Assembly: GCA_902793285.1 (NCBI GenBank)
Contig: CADBCV010000005.1
Location: forward strand, 1-64,000
Length of the DNA stretch: 64,000 bases
Reading direction: 5' to 3'
Source: Oscillospiraceae bacterium
GTDB taxonomy: Bacteria; Bacillota; Clostridia; Oscillospirales; Oscillospiraceae
Part shown: piece after piece, positions 1 through 7,517 of the stretch
Layout of the letters: the number at the start of each line of letters is the position of its first letter
How positions within the stretch are numbered: position 1 is the stretch's first letter
Notes under the pieces: model-generated
Databases searched by the model: none
Told to the model about the DNA's origin: nothing
What the model saw: only the letters and a program-made list of their open reading frames with translations
Position numbers and translations under genes: made by a program

Positions 1-143
1 GGTCGCAAGCACAGCTTGCTCCCCGCTTTGGCTACAAACGTGCCACTGGCACGTTTGCTTAACGCGTCGCGCCCTTTTCGAAAGGGAGCTTAGAAGCTGC
101 GCAAAGCCGATACGCACAATAATAAATAACGAGGTATAAAGAG
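1..143. repeat. Hairpin-rich sequence upstream of the tetR-like gene
   Basis: The stretch before the first gene holds two clear inverted repeats. A 9-bp stem (36-44 with 48-56) closes a 3-nt loop, and a 6-bp stem (72-77 with 81-86) has a 3-nt loop. No coding potential was seen before 144. It may be the end of a dispersed palindromic repeat that begins outside the window, or a terminator region of an upstream gene. A GAGG ribosome binding site sits at about 130-133, just before the tetR-like start. No confident promoter was identified. Confidence 0.4.
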
Positions 144-773
144 ATGCCGAAAGGATCACCGGAGCTGACCAACGCCCGCAAGGAGGAGATCATCGCCGCC
201 TGCCGTATGCTCTACGAGACCATGAGCTTCAAGGACATCACACTCAAGGCGATCGGACAGCAGACCTCCTTTACCCGCACGTCGATCTACAATTACTTTG
301 AGACGAAGGAAGAAATCTTCCTCGCCCTCTTCCAGCAGGAATACGAGCGCTTTACCGAGAACCTTGACAGCCTTTGCGAGCAGAACGAGAGCCTGACGCT
401 CGACGAGCTCTCCTCCGCGCTGGCGCGCGCGCTGGAGCGGCGGCCCCTGATGCTCAAGCTCCTGAGCATGAATCTCTACGACATGGAGGCCAATTCCCGC
501 ATGGAGCGCCTCGTCGCCTTCAAGACGGCTTACGGGGCCTCGAAGGACGCGGTGGACCGCTGCCTTAAAAAGTTCTTGCCCGGCCTGGATGAGCAGGGAC
601 GCCAGACCTTCCTGTATGCCTTCCTGCCCTTTGTCTACGGGCTTTATCCCTATACCATGGTGACGGATAAGCAGGAGCAGGCCATGCGGGAAGCCGGGAT
701 CGCCTATGTCTACATGAGCACCTACGACATGGCATACAGTTTTATCCGCACCGTATTGGGAGGGCTTATATGA
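144..773 (+). CDS. TetR/AcrR family transcriptional regulator
   Basis: A 209-residue ligand-responsive repressor of the TetR family. The N-terminal helix-turn-helix is visible at about residues 12-55: a first helix with RKEEIIAACRMLYE, then FKDITLKAIGQQTSFTR, then TSIYNYFETKEEIF, the usual recognition-helix pattern. The variable C-terminal ligand and dimer domain follows. The stop overlaps the next start (ATGA at 770-773), so it heads a four-gene cassette of small redox proteins and probably controls it. The effector is unknown; by context it could be a quinone or another electrophile. This last point is inference. Confidence 0.9.
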   Translation: MPKGSPELTNARKEEIIAACRMLYETMSFKDITLKAIGQQTSFTRTSIYNYFETKEEIFLALFQQEYERFTENLDSLCEQNESLTLDELSSALARALERRPLMLKLLSMNLYDMEANSRMERLVAFKTAYGASKDAVDRCLKKFLPGLDEQGRQTFLYAFLPFVYGLYPYTMVTDKQEQAMREAGIAYVYMSTYDMAYSFIRTVLGGLI

Positions 774-1099
774 TCACCGTAAATCTCTATTATACCGGCA
801 AAAACGGCAGCGCCAAAGCCTTTGCCGAGGAAATGGTACGAAGCGGCACCGTCGCCGCGATCCGCAGAGAGGACGGAAACCTGCGCTACGAATACTTCTT
901 CCCGATGGACGATCCCGAGACGGTGCTGCTCATTGACCAGTGGCGGGATCAGGCCGCCATCGACGTGCACCACGCATCCCCCATGATGGCGCAGATCGCG
1001 GCGCTGCGGGAGAAGTACGACCTGCACATGAAGGTCGAGCGCTTTGTCTCCGATGATTCCGCCCTGCCGGAAAAGGATATGCAATTTATAAAACGATAA
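770..1099 (+). CDS. Putative quinol monooxygenase (ABM domain)
   Basis: A 109-residue protein matching the antibiotic-biosynthesis-monooxygenase fold of the YgiN type. It begins with a short beta strand (ITVNLYYT), has the typical central DQWRDQAAIDVHHASP stretch, in which the family's HxxxP-like segment lies, and ends with a strand at VERF. Such proteins oxidise quinols or act on small aromatic compounds without metal or flavin cofactor. It overlaps the TetR gene by four bases and lies 14 bp before the carboxymuconolactone-decarboxylase-like gene. The substrate cannot be read from the sequence. Confidence 0.8.
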   Translation: MITVNLYYTGKNGSAKAFAEEMVRSGTVAAIRREDGNLRYEYFFPMDDPETVLLIDQWRDQAAIDVHHASPMMAQIAALREKYDLHMKVERFVSDDSALPEKDMQFIKR

Positions 1100-1113
1100 A
1101 AGGGGAGTACAGC

Positions 1114-1521
1114 ATGAGCAAGAAAATCACACAGACTGCGGGCCGTATGCAGCTCGGTGCGTTTGCGCCAATGTTCGCCCACCTCAACGACGATGTCCTG
1201 TTCGGCGAGGTCTGGAACGCGGAGGCCCTTGACGTAAAGACCAAGTGCATCATCACCGTCGTCGCGCTGATGGCGTCTGGGATCACGGACTCGTCCCTCG
1301 CTTACCACCTGCAGAACGCAAAGAACAACGGCGTCACAAAAGAAGAGATCGCCGCCGTCATCACCCACGCCACCATGTATGTGGGCTGGCCCAAGGGCTG
1401 GGCCGTGTTCCGCCAGGCCAAGGAGATCTGGAACGAGGAAACGCCCGCCGAAACCGGGAAGGACGCCGCCACCGAAGGGCTGGAAGCGGTTTCCGAACAG
1501 GATTATAACAAATTGAGCTGA
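1114..1521 (+). CDS. Carboxymuconolactone decarboxylase family protein
   Basis: A 135-residue protein of the CMD/AhpD-like all-helical family. The family core is visible at residues 40-105: KTKCIITVVALMASG, then YHLQNAKNNGVTKEEIAAVI and THATMYVGWPKGW. It has a single cysteine in the KC position and no CxxC, so it is not a typical AhpD peroxidase. With its flavodoxin and monooxygenase neighbours it probably belongs to a small detoxification or redox module. An RBS AGGGGAG precedes the ATG. Confidence 0.85.
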   Translation: MSKKITQTAGRMQLGAFAPMFAHLNDDVLFGEVWNAEALDVKTKCIITVVALMASGITDSSLAYHLQNAKNNGVTKEEIAAVITHATMYVGWPKGWAVFRQAKEIWNEETPAETGKDAATEGLEAVSEQDYNKLS

Positions 1522-1539
1522 TTGAAAGGAAGTATACAT

Positions 1540-2019
1540 ATGAACACCTTAGTCGCATATTTTTCTGCCGGCGGCAGCACCGCGAGACTTGCCCAGACCC
1601 TCGCCGCCGCGGCAGACGCAGGGCTGTATGAGATCAAACCCGCCGTGCCCTATGAGCGCCGGGACCTGAACTGGATGGACAAGAAGGCCCGCAGCACCGT
1701 GGAGATGCAGGATCTGAACTGCCGCCCGGCGCTCGCGGATACGGCCGCGCCCGTTGCCAGGGCCGACGTGATCTTCCTGGGCTTCCCCATCTGGTGGTAC
1801 CGTGAGCCCAGCATCATTGACAGCTTCCTGGAGGCCTACGATTTTACCGGCAAGACGATCGTACCGTTCTGCACCTCCGGCGGAAGCGAGCTCGGCGAGG
1901 GGCAGGGGCGTATCGAAGCCCTGGCCGGGAGCGCAAAGGTTTTAAGGGGCAGGCGTTTTTCCGCGCGCGCCTCTGAGCGGGAGCTGAAGGACTGGATCAA
2001 CAGCCTCCGGCTGGCGTAA
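1540..2019 (+). CDS. Flavodoxin
   Basis: A 159-residue FMN-binding electron carrier. The phosphate-binding loop is near the N-terminus (YFSAGGSTARLA). The two FMN-ring loops follow, with FLGFPIWWYREP and PFCTSGGS. The ATG at 1540 is chosen because an AAAGGA ribosome binding site lies ten bases upstream. An in-frame TTG at 1522 lacks one. It is the last gene of the TetR-headed cassette and could supply electrons to, or reduce quinones with, its neighbours. Confidence 0.9.
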   Translation: MNTLVAYFSAGGSTARLAQTLAAAADAGLYEIKPAVPYERRDLNWMDKKARSTVEMQDLNCRPALADTAAPVARADVIFLGFPIWWYREPSIIDSFLEAYDFTGKTIVPFCTSGGSELGEGQGRIEALAGSAKVLRGRRFSARASERELKDWINSLRLA

Positions 2020-2038
2020 AAAAAGATAGAAAGATGCA

Positions 2039-2061
2039 GGGGCGGCTGTTATTGCCGCCCC
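2039..2061 (+). terminator. Stem-loop after the flavodoxin gene
   Basis: An 8-bp perfect GC stem (2039-2046 with 2054-2061) closes a 7-nt loop directly after the redox cassette. It lacks a clear T-tract, so it may be a weak terminator or an mRNA 3'-end stabiliser. Confidence 0.45.
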
Positions 2062-2078
2062 CGCTGCGCTGGAGGGGC

Positions 2079-2108
2079 TTGACTTTATCCGTTGGTCTAC
2101 GGTATGAT
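2079..2108 (+). promoter_or_regulatory. Sigma-A type promoter before the small protein gene
   Basis: TTGACT at 2079-2084 and TATGAT at 2103-2108 are separated by 18 bp. The site lies 45 bp upstream of the 55-residue gene. Confidence 0.55.
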
Positions 2109-2152
2109 GCAAGCATTTCAGGAGCATATTTGCTTTGAAGAGGAGAAAACGC

Positions 2153-2320
2153 ATGGAGACGAAAACCTATGTCCTCACCCGCATCGACGGGGACTACGCC
2201 TGGCTCACCTGTACGAGTGCCGAGGAGGAGCCGTACTTTATCGCCCGCGCGCTCCTGCCCATGGACGCGGACGAGGGGAGCAGACTCAAATTGGAGAATT
2301 TCCAGTTTGAGATCATCTGA
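2153..2320 (+). CDS. Small hypothetical protein, DUF3006-like
   Basis: A 55-residue acidic protein containing the short motif LTRIDGDYAWL and a C-terminal segment typical of small beta proteins of the DUF3006 kind. It has no signal peptide or membrane segment. The ATG at 2153 is favoured over the in-frame TTG at 2135 because AGGAG ends seven bases before it. It has its own promoter. The function is unknown, and the family assignment is tentative. Confidence 0.6.
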   Translation: METKTYVLTRIDGDYAWLTCTSAEEEPYFIARALLPMDADEGSRLKLENFQFEII

Positions 2321-2359
2321 TTTGATTACGGACAGGAAAATATAATCGCAAGCTGGCAC

Positions 2360-2388
2360 TTGCGGGATCGGCCTATCAATGGTATAAT
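2360..2388 (+). promoter_or_regulatory. Promoter of the rbfA-nrnA-truB-ribF operon
   Basis: TTGCGG at 2360-2365 and a perfect TATAAT at 2383-2388 have a 17-bp spacer. The predicted transcript would have a leader of about 115 nt before rbfA. Confidence 0.7.
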
Positions 2389-2462
2389 ACCCTCGCTTGT
2401 GATCGCTTTTATCCGCCTTTTCGGGGATAAACCGGGCACAAAAGAACAACAAGGCAGAAAAT

Positions 2463-2494
2463 ACGGGCGCCGCTCCCGCTGATGCGGCGCCCGT
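2463..2494 (+). promoter_or_regulatory. Strong leader hairpin just upstream of rbfA
   Basis: A perfect 11-bp GC-rich inverted repeat (2463-2473 with 2484-2494) has a 10-nt loop and ends 18 bases before the rbfA start. Only three T residues follow, so it is not a classic intrinsic terminator. It could act as an attenuator, an RNase stop, or a structure modulating translation of rbfA. Confidence 0.6.
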
Positions 2495-2512
2495 TTGCAT
2501 GGAGACGAGACA

Positions 2513-2884
2513 ATGGCATCCAATAAAATCGCAAGAATCAACGACGATATCCAGCGCGTTCTCTCGGCAAAACTCCGGGATATCAAGGACCCCCGCGTGC
2601 AGCAGGGCATGATCAGCGTCACCCGCGTGGAGACCACCGGGGACCTGCGCTACTGCAAGGTTTGGCTGTCCGTGATGGGGCTTGAGAACGAGAAGGAATT
2701 CAGGCGCGGCATCAAATCCGCCGGCCCCTGGCTGCGGCGGGAGCTTGGCTCTGTACTGAATCTGCGCTATACGCCGGAGCTGGTGTTCGAGCTGGACCAC
2801 AGCATCGAATACGGCGCCCACATCAACGAAGTGTTAAACTCCCTCGACATCAGACAGGATGGGGAAGCTGAAGATGAACACTGA
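2513..2884 (+). CDS. rbfA: 30S ribosome-binding factor A
   Basis: A 123-residue late 30S maturation factor that binds near helix 1 of 16S rRNA. The KH-like domain features are visible: RINDDIQRVLSAKLRDIKDPR near the N-terminus, SVTRVETTGDLRYCKVWLSV, and the C-terminal LRYTPELVFELDHSIEYG signature. The ATG at 2513 follows GGAGACGAG. It overlaps nrnA by 11 bp. The order rbfA-nrnA-truB-ribF is the common Firmicutes arrangement, although the upstream nusA-infB genes are not present here. Confidence 0.95.
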   Translation: MASNKIARINDDIQRVLSAKLRDIKDPRVQQGMISVTRVETTGDLRYCKVWLSVMGLENEKEFRRGIKSAGPWLRRELGSVLNLRYTPELVFELDHSIEYGAHINEVLNSLDIRQDGEAEDEH

Positions 2885-3809
2885 ACGCTGCGCAAAGCTC
2901 CTTCTGACCCATGAGAATATCCTGATCGTCACCCACAAGAACCCGGACGGGGACACCTGCGGCAGCGCCGCGGCCCTCTGCAGCGCGCTTAAAAGGAGCG
3001 GGCGCAGGGCCTGGCTCTTCCCGAACCCGCAGATCGGGCGAAAGCTCCTGCCTTATTGCGAGAAGTATTTTGCCCCGGCGGACTTTAAGCCGAAGTACAT
3101 CGTCTCTGTGGACGTGGCGGATCAAAAGCTCTTCTGCCAGGGCTTTACCGGGAATGTCGATCTCTGCATCGACCACCATCCCTCCAACACCCGTTTTGCG
3201 GCGGAGTCCTTTGTCATGGGGGAGAAGGCGTCCTGCGCGCAGATCGTCCTGGATGTCATCACCTGCATCAACGCAGACCTCACCCCGGAGGAGGCAACGC
3301 TGCTCTACATCGGCCTGTCTACGGATACGGGCTGCTTCCAGTATAACAACACCGACGCCGACGCGTTCTCCGCGGCGGCGGAGCTTGTGAGAGCCGGCGC
3401 GGACATCATGAATGTGAACACGGTCTTCTTCCGCAAGGTCACCGCGGCGCGCATCAAGCTCGAAAGTCTCGTGTATGACAGCATCCGCTTCTATCGGGAC
3501 GGGAAGATCGCCGTCGCGCTCGTGACGCTCAAAATGCTGCGGGAGACCGGCGCTGTGGAGGATGACCTCGACGATCTCGCGGGGCTTGCCGGCCGCTGCG
3601 AGGGAAGCCTTGTGAACATCACCGTCCGCGAGAAGGAGGACGGGACCTGCCGCGTCTCCGTCCGCTCCATCCCCGGGGTCGACAGTAGCGCCATCTGCGC
3701 CGTGTTCGGCGGCGGCGGCCACGCCATGGCCGCCGGCTGCACGGTCTCCGGCACGCCGGAGCGCGTGTGCGAGCTGCTGGTCGGCGTGGTGGAAGAGGTC
3801 TGGCGATGA
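2874..3809 (+). CDS. nrnA: DHH/DHHA1 phosphoesterase, oligoribonuclease/pAp phosphatase NrnA
   Basis: A protein of about 311 residues that degrades nanoRNA and dephosphorylates 3'-phosphoadenosine 5'-phosphate. Catalytic motifs are visible: NPDGDTCGSAAAL near the N-terminus, SVDVAD, the DHH motif in CIDHHPSN, and TDTGCFQY. The C-terminal DHHA1 domain carries GGGGHAMAAGC. The start at 2874 is preferred because GGGGAAG is correctly spaced. An in-frame ATG at 2859 would add five residues. It overlaps both rbfA and truB (ATGA at 3806-3809), indicating translational coupling. Confidence 0.93.
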   Translation: MNTERCAKLLLTHENILIVTHKNPDGDTCGSAAALCSALKRSGRRAWLFPNPQIGRKLLPYCEKYFAPADFKPKYIVSVDVADQKLFCQGFTGNVDLCIDHHPSNTRFAAESFVMGEKASCAQIVLDVITCINADLTPEEATLLYIGLSTDTGCFQYNNTDADAFSAAAELVRAGADIMNVNTVFFRKVTAARIKLESLVYDSIRFYRDGKIAVALVTLKMLRETGAVEDDLDDLAGLAGRCEGSLVNITVREKEDGTCRVSVRSIPGVDSSAICAVFGGGGHAMAAGCTVSGTPERVCELLVGVVEEVWR

Positions 3810-4675
3810 ACGGCATCCTGCTCATCGACAAGGCCCCCGGCTGGACCAGCAGCGATGTGGTCGTCAAGCTCAAGGGCATCCTGCGCGAGCGGCGCATCGG
3901 CCACGCCGGGACGCTCGACCCCATGGCGACGGGGCTTCTGGTCGTCTTCGTCGGCAGGGCCACGCGGGCCGTGCAGTTTGCCGAGCAGGACTCCAAGCGC
4001 TATCGCGCCGCCCTGCGCCTCGGGATCGAGACCGATACCCAGGATATCACCGGGAACATCCTTGCCGAAAAAAACGTCTCTGTCAGCGAGGAGGAGCTCG
4101 AGCGCGCCCTCGCGCGGTATCAAGGGGAGATTTTGCAGATCCCGCCCATGTATTCCGCCGTGAAGCTCGGCGGCAGGCGTCTCTACGACATTGCCCGCAG
4201 AGGGGGAGAGGTCGCGCGCGCCCCGCGCCCCGTCACGATCCATGAGCTCCGGCTTCTGGGACGCGAGGGGGAGGACTGGCTTCTGGATGTCAAGTGCTCC
4301 AAGGGCACCTATATCCGCACCCTCTGCCATGATATCGGGGAGAGTCTCGGCTGCGGCGGGTGTATGAGCGCCCTGCGGCGGTATGAGGCCGGGAGCTTTT
4401 CCGTTTCCGATGCTTTTACGATCGAAGAGGTCCAGCGCCTGCGGGACGCGGGAGAGCTGGAGGCCGCCCTCCGCCCGGTGGACAGTCTCTTTTCCCAGGA
4501 AATGGCCTGCACCGCCTCCGGAGAGGAGGAGGGGCGCATCCGCTGCGGCGCGGATTATCAGACGGGCCTTGCGGACGGGACATACCGGGTATATAATCAA
4601 GACGGCGCTTTCCTGATGCTCGGCAGGGCGGAGGGCGGCGCCATGAAAACGGTCAAATCTTTCTTTGAGGTATAG
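3806..4675 (+). CDS. truB: tRNA pseudouridine(55) synthase TruB
   Basis: A 289-residue enzyme that makes pseudouridine 55 in the T loop of tRNAs. The N-terminus GILLIDKAPGWTSSDVV and the catalytic motif GHAGTLDPMATGLL (the Asp is the nucleophile) are characteristic. KCSKGTYIRTLCHDIG is the second conserved block. The start is the ATG of an ATGA overlap with nrnA. The gene is followed by ribF after six bases. Confidence 0.96.
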   Translation: MNGILLIDKAPGWTSSDVVVKLKGILRERRIGHAGTLDPMATGLLVVFVGRATRAVQFAEQDSKRYRAALRLGIETDTQDITGNILAEKNVSVSEEELERALARYQGEILQIPPMYSAVKLGGRRLYDIARRGGEVARAPRPVTIHELRLLGREGEDWLLDVKCSKGTYIRTLCHDIGESLGCGGCMSALRRYEAGSFSVSDAFTIEEVQRLRDAGELEAALRPVDSLFSQEMACTASGEEEGRIRCGADYQTGLADGTYRVYNQDGAFLMLGRAEGGAMKTVKSFFEV

Positions 4676-4681
4676 AGACAT

Positions 4682-5623
4682 ATGGCTGCAATCAAGCGCG
4701 TGATCGCCCTGGGCTTCTTCGACGGCGTCCATATCGGGCATGGCGCGCTGCTCAGAAGAACGGTCGAGCGTGCGGAGGAGACGGGCGCGAGACCCTCGGT
4801 CCTCTCCTTTGACGTACACCCGGACACCCTGGTGTTCGGAAAGGACGTCCCCCTTATCAACAGCGCTCTCGGGCGGGAGGAGATCATCCGCCGCTGCTAC
4901 GGGATCGACGATGTGGTCTTTATCCACTTCAGCCGCCGCACGATGGAGATGCCCTGGCAGAGCTTTGCGGACAACATCATCCGGGAGCTCGGCCTTGTCT
5001 GGATCATCGTGGGGCACGATTTCTGCTTCGGCTACCGGGGCGAGGGGACGGCGGAAAAGCTCAAGGCATACTGTGAAGAGCGGGGGATCGGCTGCGATAT
5101 TATCGAGGCCGTGCGCTTAAACGGCCGGATCGTGAGCTCGACTTACATCCGCACTCTTATACAGGAGGGGGATATGGAGGAGGCTGCCCGCTATCTTGGC
5201 CATCCCCACAGTCTCCAGGATACCGTACACTCCGGCTACCACCTCGGCACGAAGCTCGGCGCGCCCACGATCAACATGGAGTTTCCCGAAGGGGTCATCG
5301 TCCCCCGGCACGGCGTATACGCCGCGAAGGTCTTTCTGGAGGACGGCTCCGGCCACATCGCGGTCGCGAATGTCGGCGTGCGCCCGACTGTGAGCGACGG
5401 GGAGCACGTCAATGTGGAGACGCATCTTTTATCCTTCTCCGGCAATCTCTACGGCCGCCAGGCCCGTGTAGAGTTTTACAAGTTCCTCAGACCGGAACGG
5501 AAGTTCGCGGACTTTGAGGCCCTTTCCGAGCAAATCCACCGTGACGCCGAAGCGGCCAGGGAATATTTCCGGCAAACGGCGCAAAGCTATGACAGTCTTG
5601 ACACAGAGAGGAGATCACCATGA
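4682..5623 (+). CDS. ribF: Bifunctional riboflavin kinase/FAD synthetase
   Basis: A 313-residue enzyme converting riboflavin to FMN and then FAD. The N-terminal nucleotidyltransferase domain has GFFDGVHIGHGALL (HxGH motif) and the conserved VGHDFCFGYRGEG. The C-terminal riboflavin kinase domain (from about residue 180) has GTKLGAPTINMEFP and VETHLLSFSGNLYG, ending with FLRPERKF. It overlaps the next gene by ATGA at 5620-5623. Confidence 0.96.
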   Translation: MAAIKRVIALGFFDGVHIGHGALLRRTVERAEETGARPSVLSFDVHPDTLVFGKDVPLINSALGREEIIRRCYGIDDVVFIHFSRRTMEMPWQSFADNIIRELGLVWIIVGHDFCFGYRGEGTAEKLKAYCEERGIGCDIIEAVRLNGRIVSSTYIRTLIQEGDMEEAARYLGHPHSLQDTVHSGYHLGTKLGAPTINMEFPEGVIVPRHGVYAAKVFLEDGSGHIAVANVGVRPTVSDGEHVNVETHLLSFSGNLYGRQARVEFYKFLRPERKFADFEALSEQIHRDAEAAREYFRQTAQSYDSLDTERRSP

Positions 5624-6360
5624 ACGAAGTCAATTCTGCAGCGCGTCCCCAAAAGAAAAGACGCTCTTTTTTGTGGCTCTGGATTCTGCTGCTCCTGTTT
5701 TCCTTTACGGGCGGCATCATCCTCGGGCTGAAGCTCAACACGCTGCCCATGCCGAATGATGTGAAGAACCGGCTCTATCCGGTGCTTGAGGCCCTGATCC
5801 CCGGCTCCACCGCAAACCGCCCGCAGGAGGCCGCCCCGGCTGTGACGCCTGTCCCGACTGAGACGCCTGCCCCGACCGAGACGCCCGATCCTGTTTCGGC
5901 GACGCCCGCGCCGGTCGAGCTGCCCGCGGTGGCGGTGCCGTCCGCGCCCATGCCCCCTGCGGAGACTGTCGCGCCTGTTTCGACAGACGCCCTGACCGGC
6001 TTTGAGATCCTGGAGCCGGAAACCCTCGCGCTGGAGGATACCGCCCGCTTTGAAACGGCACAGCCCGAGAGCCCCAGGTACATCGGCATTGACGCCGCGC
6101 TGGACGCCGCCCTCCAATACGCCAAGATCGAGAAAAAGGACGCGAACGTCACCGGCGTCTACCGCACGAAGGACGCGGACGGCGAGGCCGTCTATGAGGT
6201 GAGCTTTAGCGTCGGTGAGCTGCGCTATGAGTACGTCCTCAGCGCCGTCGACGGGGAGATCCTGAGCTGGAAGGTCTCGGGCCTTCACATGGAGGACACG
6301 GAAACCTTCGGCGAGCTGCCGCAGACTCCCGCGCCCGCCGAGACCGCGAAGCACGGATGA
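5620..6360 (+). CDS. Membrane-anchored protein with proline/threonine-rich linker and PepSY-like domain
   Basis: A 246-residue protein. After a basic cytoplasmic stretch (about 20 residues) comes one transmembrane helix (about 20-42). Next is a long extracytoplasmic linker rich in Pro, Thr, Val and Glu with degenerate TPVPTETPAPTE repeats (about 65-130). The C-terminus is PepSY-like: IGIDAALDAALQYAKI, then YEVSFSVGELRYEYVLSAVDG and EILSWK. PepSY domains are often associated with peptidase inhibition or surface proteins. Translational coupling to ribF is seen, but a functional link is not. Confidence 0.8.
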   Translation: MNEVNSAARPQKKRRSFLWLWILLLLFSFTGGIILGLKLNTLPMPNDVKNRLYPVLEALIPGSTANRPQEAAPAVTPVPTETPAPTETPDPVSATPAPVELPAVAVPSAPMPPAETVAPVSTDALTGFEILEPETLALEDTARFETAQPESPRYIGIDAALDAALQYAKIEKKDANVTGVYRTKDADGEAVYEVSFSVGELRYEYVLSAVDGEILSWKVSGLHMEDTETFGELPQTPAPAETAKHG

Positions 6361-6366
6361 AATGAA

Positions 6367-6399
6367 AATGCTGTGGGGAATAAACCTCACAGCATTTTT
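6367..6399. terminator. Bidirectional intrinsic terminator
   Basis: A 12-bp stem with one mismatch (6367-6378 with 6385-6396) is followed by a T-run to 6399 on the plus strand and is preceded by an A-run that serves the minus strand. It lies between two convergent genes. Confidence 0.85.
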
Positions 6400-6401
6400 G
6401 T

Positions 6402-7385
6402 TCACTTGCTCGCGGAGCTTCTCTTGCGTCCGTGGCCGCGGCCGCGCCTTCTCGACTGGGAAGCCTTGCTCTTGTAAAAAGCCTGCATCTCCTCGTCCGC
6501 CTCATAGATCAGGCGGTTTGCAAGCCAGGTGTCGTCGTCCTTGTTCTTGCGGAACTTCGCCCGCACAAGAAAGCTCCCATGCTCGGGACAGGAATAGATG
6601 TTCATATAGCGGTGGTCGCCCTGGTTGATCCACTTGAGCGCGCCGGTCTCCCCGCCGCATACCGGGCAGGGGATCGTGTGCATACGCTCGTCCGTGAAGG
6701 CGTCCGCCTTGCTCAAAAAGCCGTCGAAGCTGTCGTGGCGGAGGGCGTCCGGCCCGTCAGACTCCGTGGGCGGCTTGTAGTTCGGCATCCGGGAGGCGAG
6801 AATTTCAGCCGCGTCGTCATACATGCGAAGGCCGGACTCCATATCGAGATGCGCCCCGACGAGGGCGGTGTTATAGGCGTCTCCCAGCGCGTCATGGGCC
6901 ACGCGCGTCTGCTCAATCTCAAAGTGCTCCATCGCGCTTGCGAGGGACTTCTGGTTTTTATCCCCGCCGGTCTGGAGATTGTAGATGAGCTGGAGATTGA
7001 TCCACCCGGCGATCCAGTCCCAGTCCAGATCATGGATGATGATATTCTGCTCCATGATGCGCTGGTCGTCGCAGCCCCAGGTGATAAAGGTCACATCATC
7101 CCCGCACCAGGCGCGGAACTTCTCCATCGCCTCGGGGAAGGAGAGGCCGTGGGAAAGGCGCTCCTTGTCAAAGCCGGTGATTTTCTTCACCTTGTAGTGC
7201 ATACGGCGGAAGTACACGGGCTTTACGTCCACGGTGAACTCCTCGCCCGGCTTCATGTCCTCCGTGAGCTTGACGGCGCCGATTTCGATTATTTCGCCGC
7301 CGAGATGGATCGGCAGCTTGTTGAAAACGGAGGATTTGGAACTCATCGCCTGATTCCATTCCAGATCCACCACAATATAATTCAT
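6402..7385 (-). CDS. DEDDh-type 3'-5' exonuclease with C-terminal zinc-finger-like region
   Basis: A 327-residue protein of the RNase T/KapD-like exonuclease family. Exo I is VVDLEWNQ (D and E ligands) and is followed by GGEIIEIGAVKL. Exo II lies around FITWGCDDQ. Exo III is RVAHDALGDAYNTALV. Residues about 240-275 contain CPVCGG and CPEHG, probably a small zinc-binding element. The last 20 residues are Arg/Lys-rich and suit nucleic acid binding. An RBS AAAGGACA precedes the ATG. The substrate (RNA or DNA) is not deducible. Confidence 0.88.
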   Translation of the reverse strand: MNYIVVDLEWNQAMSSKSSVFNKLPIHLGGEIIEIGAVKLTEDMKPGEEFTVDVKPVYFRRMHYKVKKITGFDKERLSHGLSFPEAMEKFRAWCGDDVTFITWGCDDQRIMEQNIIIHDLDWDWIAGWINLQLIYNLQTGGDKNQKSLASAMEHFEIEQTRVAHDALGDAYNTALVGAHLDMESGLRMYDDAAEILASRMPNYKPPTESDGPDALRHDSFDGFLSKADAFTDERMHTIPCPVCGGETGALKWINQGDHRYMNIYSCPEHGSFLVRAKFRKNKDDDTWLANRLIYEADEEMQAFYKSKASQSRRRGRGHGRKRSSASK

Positions 7386-7420
7386 AGCAAATTGTCCTTT
7401 ATCAAAAATTGTACTTTTTT

Positions 7421-7429
7421 ATTATAGCA
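7421..7429 (-). promoter_or_regulatory. Extended -10 promoter of the exonuclease gene
   Basis: On the minus strand TGCTATAAT (TATAAT at 7426-7421) gives an extended -10 element about 40 bp before the start. No good -35 was found. Confidence 0.55.
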
Positions 7430-7468
7430 TATCTTTTCCCGCTGTGCACTACTTTTTTAGAATTTCTT

Positions 7469-7497
7469 TTGCCACCCTCCGCTGTGTATGCTATAAT
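7469..7497 (+). promoter_or_regulatory. Promoter of murF
   Basis: TTGCCA at 7469-7474 and TATAAT at 7492-7497 are separated by 17 bp, about 20 bp before the murF start. Confidence 0.75.
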
Positions 7498-7517
7498 ACA
7501 GGAGAGGAGATGGTTTT

